A program made the position numbers and the translations under genes. 61,922 nt of DNA from contig NZ_JAMBNQ010000030.1 of NCBI RefSeq assembly GCF_023715155.1, positions 1-61,922 on the forward strand, read 5' to 3'. Shown here piece by piece: positions 61,318 to 61,922 of the stretch (position 1 is its first letter; each line of letters starts with the position of its first letter). Under the pieces are notes generated by a model. It searched no databases, was not told the origin of the DNA, and saw only the letters and a list, made by a program, of their open reading frames with translations. Source of the stretch: Neobacillus mesonae (GTDB lineage: Bacteria; Bacillota; Bacilli; Bacillales; Cytobacillaceae).

Positions 61318-61803
61318 GGTAAAAATGAAAGGTGGATTTTGCCCGCGGAGAATCCAAAACTTAAATAACAGTAAAAATAAACGTTTGATATTGCCCAAAA
61401 AGTCTACAAAACGATGTCAGTGGTAAAAATAAAGGCATGATATTACCCGAGATTCAGTCAAATACCAGCAGGAGGTAAAAATGAAAGGAGAATTTTACCC
61501 GCGGAGATTTTTAGAATTGAATATGGGTAAAAATAAACGTAGGATATTGCCCGAAAGGTCCCCAAAACGATGTCAGTGGTAAAAATAAAGGCATGATATT
61601 ACCCGAGAATCAGTCAAATACCAGCAGGAGGTAAAAATAAAAGGAGAATTTTGCCCGCGGAGATTTTTAGAATTGAATATGGGTAAAAATAAACGTTTGA
61701 TATTGCCTAAAAGGTCCCCAAAACGTTGTCAATGGTAAAAATAAAGGCATGATATTATCCGAGAATCAGTCAAATACCAACAGGCGGTAAAAATGAAAGG
61801 AGC
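61318..61803. repeat. 52-bp-period module array with 156-bp higher-order repeat
   Basis: Ten 27-base modules start at 61318, 61370, 61422, 61474, 61526, 61578, 61630, 61682, 61734 and 61786, exactly 52 bases apart with no indel. The core is GGTAAAAAT, then AA, a variable centre and ATTTTGCCC or TATTGCCC/TATTACCC. Modules and linkers cycle through three types, giving a 156-bp unit. The tenth module diverges from the consensus at about 61803. No gene is visible between 61105 and the window end. Confidence 0.9.
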
Positions 61804-61840
61804 ATTCCTGTTAGAAGGATTTTCGGGGACTTGAACAAAA

Positions 61841-61917
61841 AGGAGCCCTCTTGGTATGATACGGGGTGTCAAATCGTGGCGAGATGACCCCTAACTTAGT
61901 TAACCAAGGAGGACTCC
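61841..61917. other. Nested hairpin at the window edge, possible end of a mobile element
   Basis: AGGAGCCCTCTTGGT (61841-61855) pairs with ACCAAGGAGGACTCC (61903-61917) with one mismatch/bulge, and GGGGTGTCA (61863-61871) pairs with TGACCCCT (61885-61892) inside. The sequence differs in style from the array it follows. It could be the noncoding end of an insertion sequence whose transposase lies outside the window, or a structured leader. No transposase is visible here. Confidence 0.35.
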
Positions 61918-61922
61918 AATAA

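Noticed and set aside
61318..61812. CRISPR array (27-base repeats, 25-base spacers)
   Set aside because: Linkers are not unique but recur every third unit, modules diverge from one another, and no cas gene is present in the window.

Overview
The window reads as a chromosomal segment of a low-G+C Gram-positive spore-former of the Bacillaceae (Neobacillus/Mesobacillus/Cytobacillus-like; the genus cannot be fixed from sequence reading alone). The evidence is AGGAGG-type ribosome binding sites, frequent TTG and GTG starts, U-tailed hairpin terminators, and Bacillus-type genes: a yrhG/E/D/F-like formate cluster with fdhD, an fbpA-like small basic protein, yfkJ, bcrC, ykoS-like and ugtP-like genes. 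I saw no rRNA, tRNA or cas genes.

Layout. 0-7.3 kb: housekeeping and accessory metabolism (purU, arylamine N-acetyltransferase, HAD phosphatase, quinol monooxygenase, LMW phosphatase, FAH-family enzyme, K+ channel, FbpA-like protein, TSUP permease). 7.3-19.5 kb: a probable defence island with a DUF4145 protein, an McrB/McrC pair, and a separate three-gene unit of an AddB-like nuclease, an AddA-like helicase-nuclease and a WYL-domain protein. 19.7-36 kb: an envelope-lipid region with an MFS transporter, PssA, a DedA-PAP2 fusion, two NodB deacetylases, two more DedA proteins, two UgtP/MGDG-synthase-like glycosyltransferases, a GT2/GtrA pair, a YkoS-like membrane protein, BcrC and an OmpR-type two-component system. 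36-42 kb: flavin reductase, FAD oxidoreductase, TetR regulator and a short-chain acyl-CoA operon (enoyl-CoA hydratase, thiolase, hydroxyacyl-CoA dehydrogenase). 42.8-49.7 kb: a 2OG-Fe(II) hydroxylase, then the formate module (FNT channel, Mo formate dehydrogenase, DUF1641, DUF2294, FdhD). 50-56 kb: NhaC antiporter, DUF6155 protein, a single-gene primase-helicase of the TOTE-type AEP class, an SDR enzyme. 56.5-61.1 kb: a sigma-54 activator followed by a textbook -24/-12 promoter with three palindromic upstream sites driving a CitMHS transporter and a split AtuA pair.

Two things stand out beyond ordinary genes. First, the 7.3-19.5 kb island combines McrBC with a divergent AddAB-like complex under a WYL protein, an arrangement I do not recognise as a named system; the primase-helicase at 52.7-55.0 kb is a second conflict-system candidate. 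Second, four intergenic spacers (21.1, 42.2, 49.7 and 61.3 kb) carry arrays of one degenerate module family at a period of about 52 bp, close to five DNA turns. In the 61.3 kb array the period is exactly 52 bp and is organised as a 156-bp three-module higher-order repeat. A fifth spacer (6.3 kb) carries a different motif phased at 20-21 bp.

Start codons were chosen by ribosome binding site spacing, so several genes begin downstream of the longest open frame. Functions are from motif reading and family knowledge; no database search was run.
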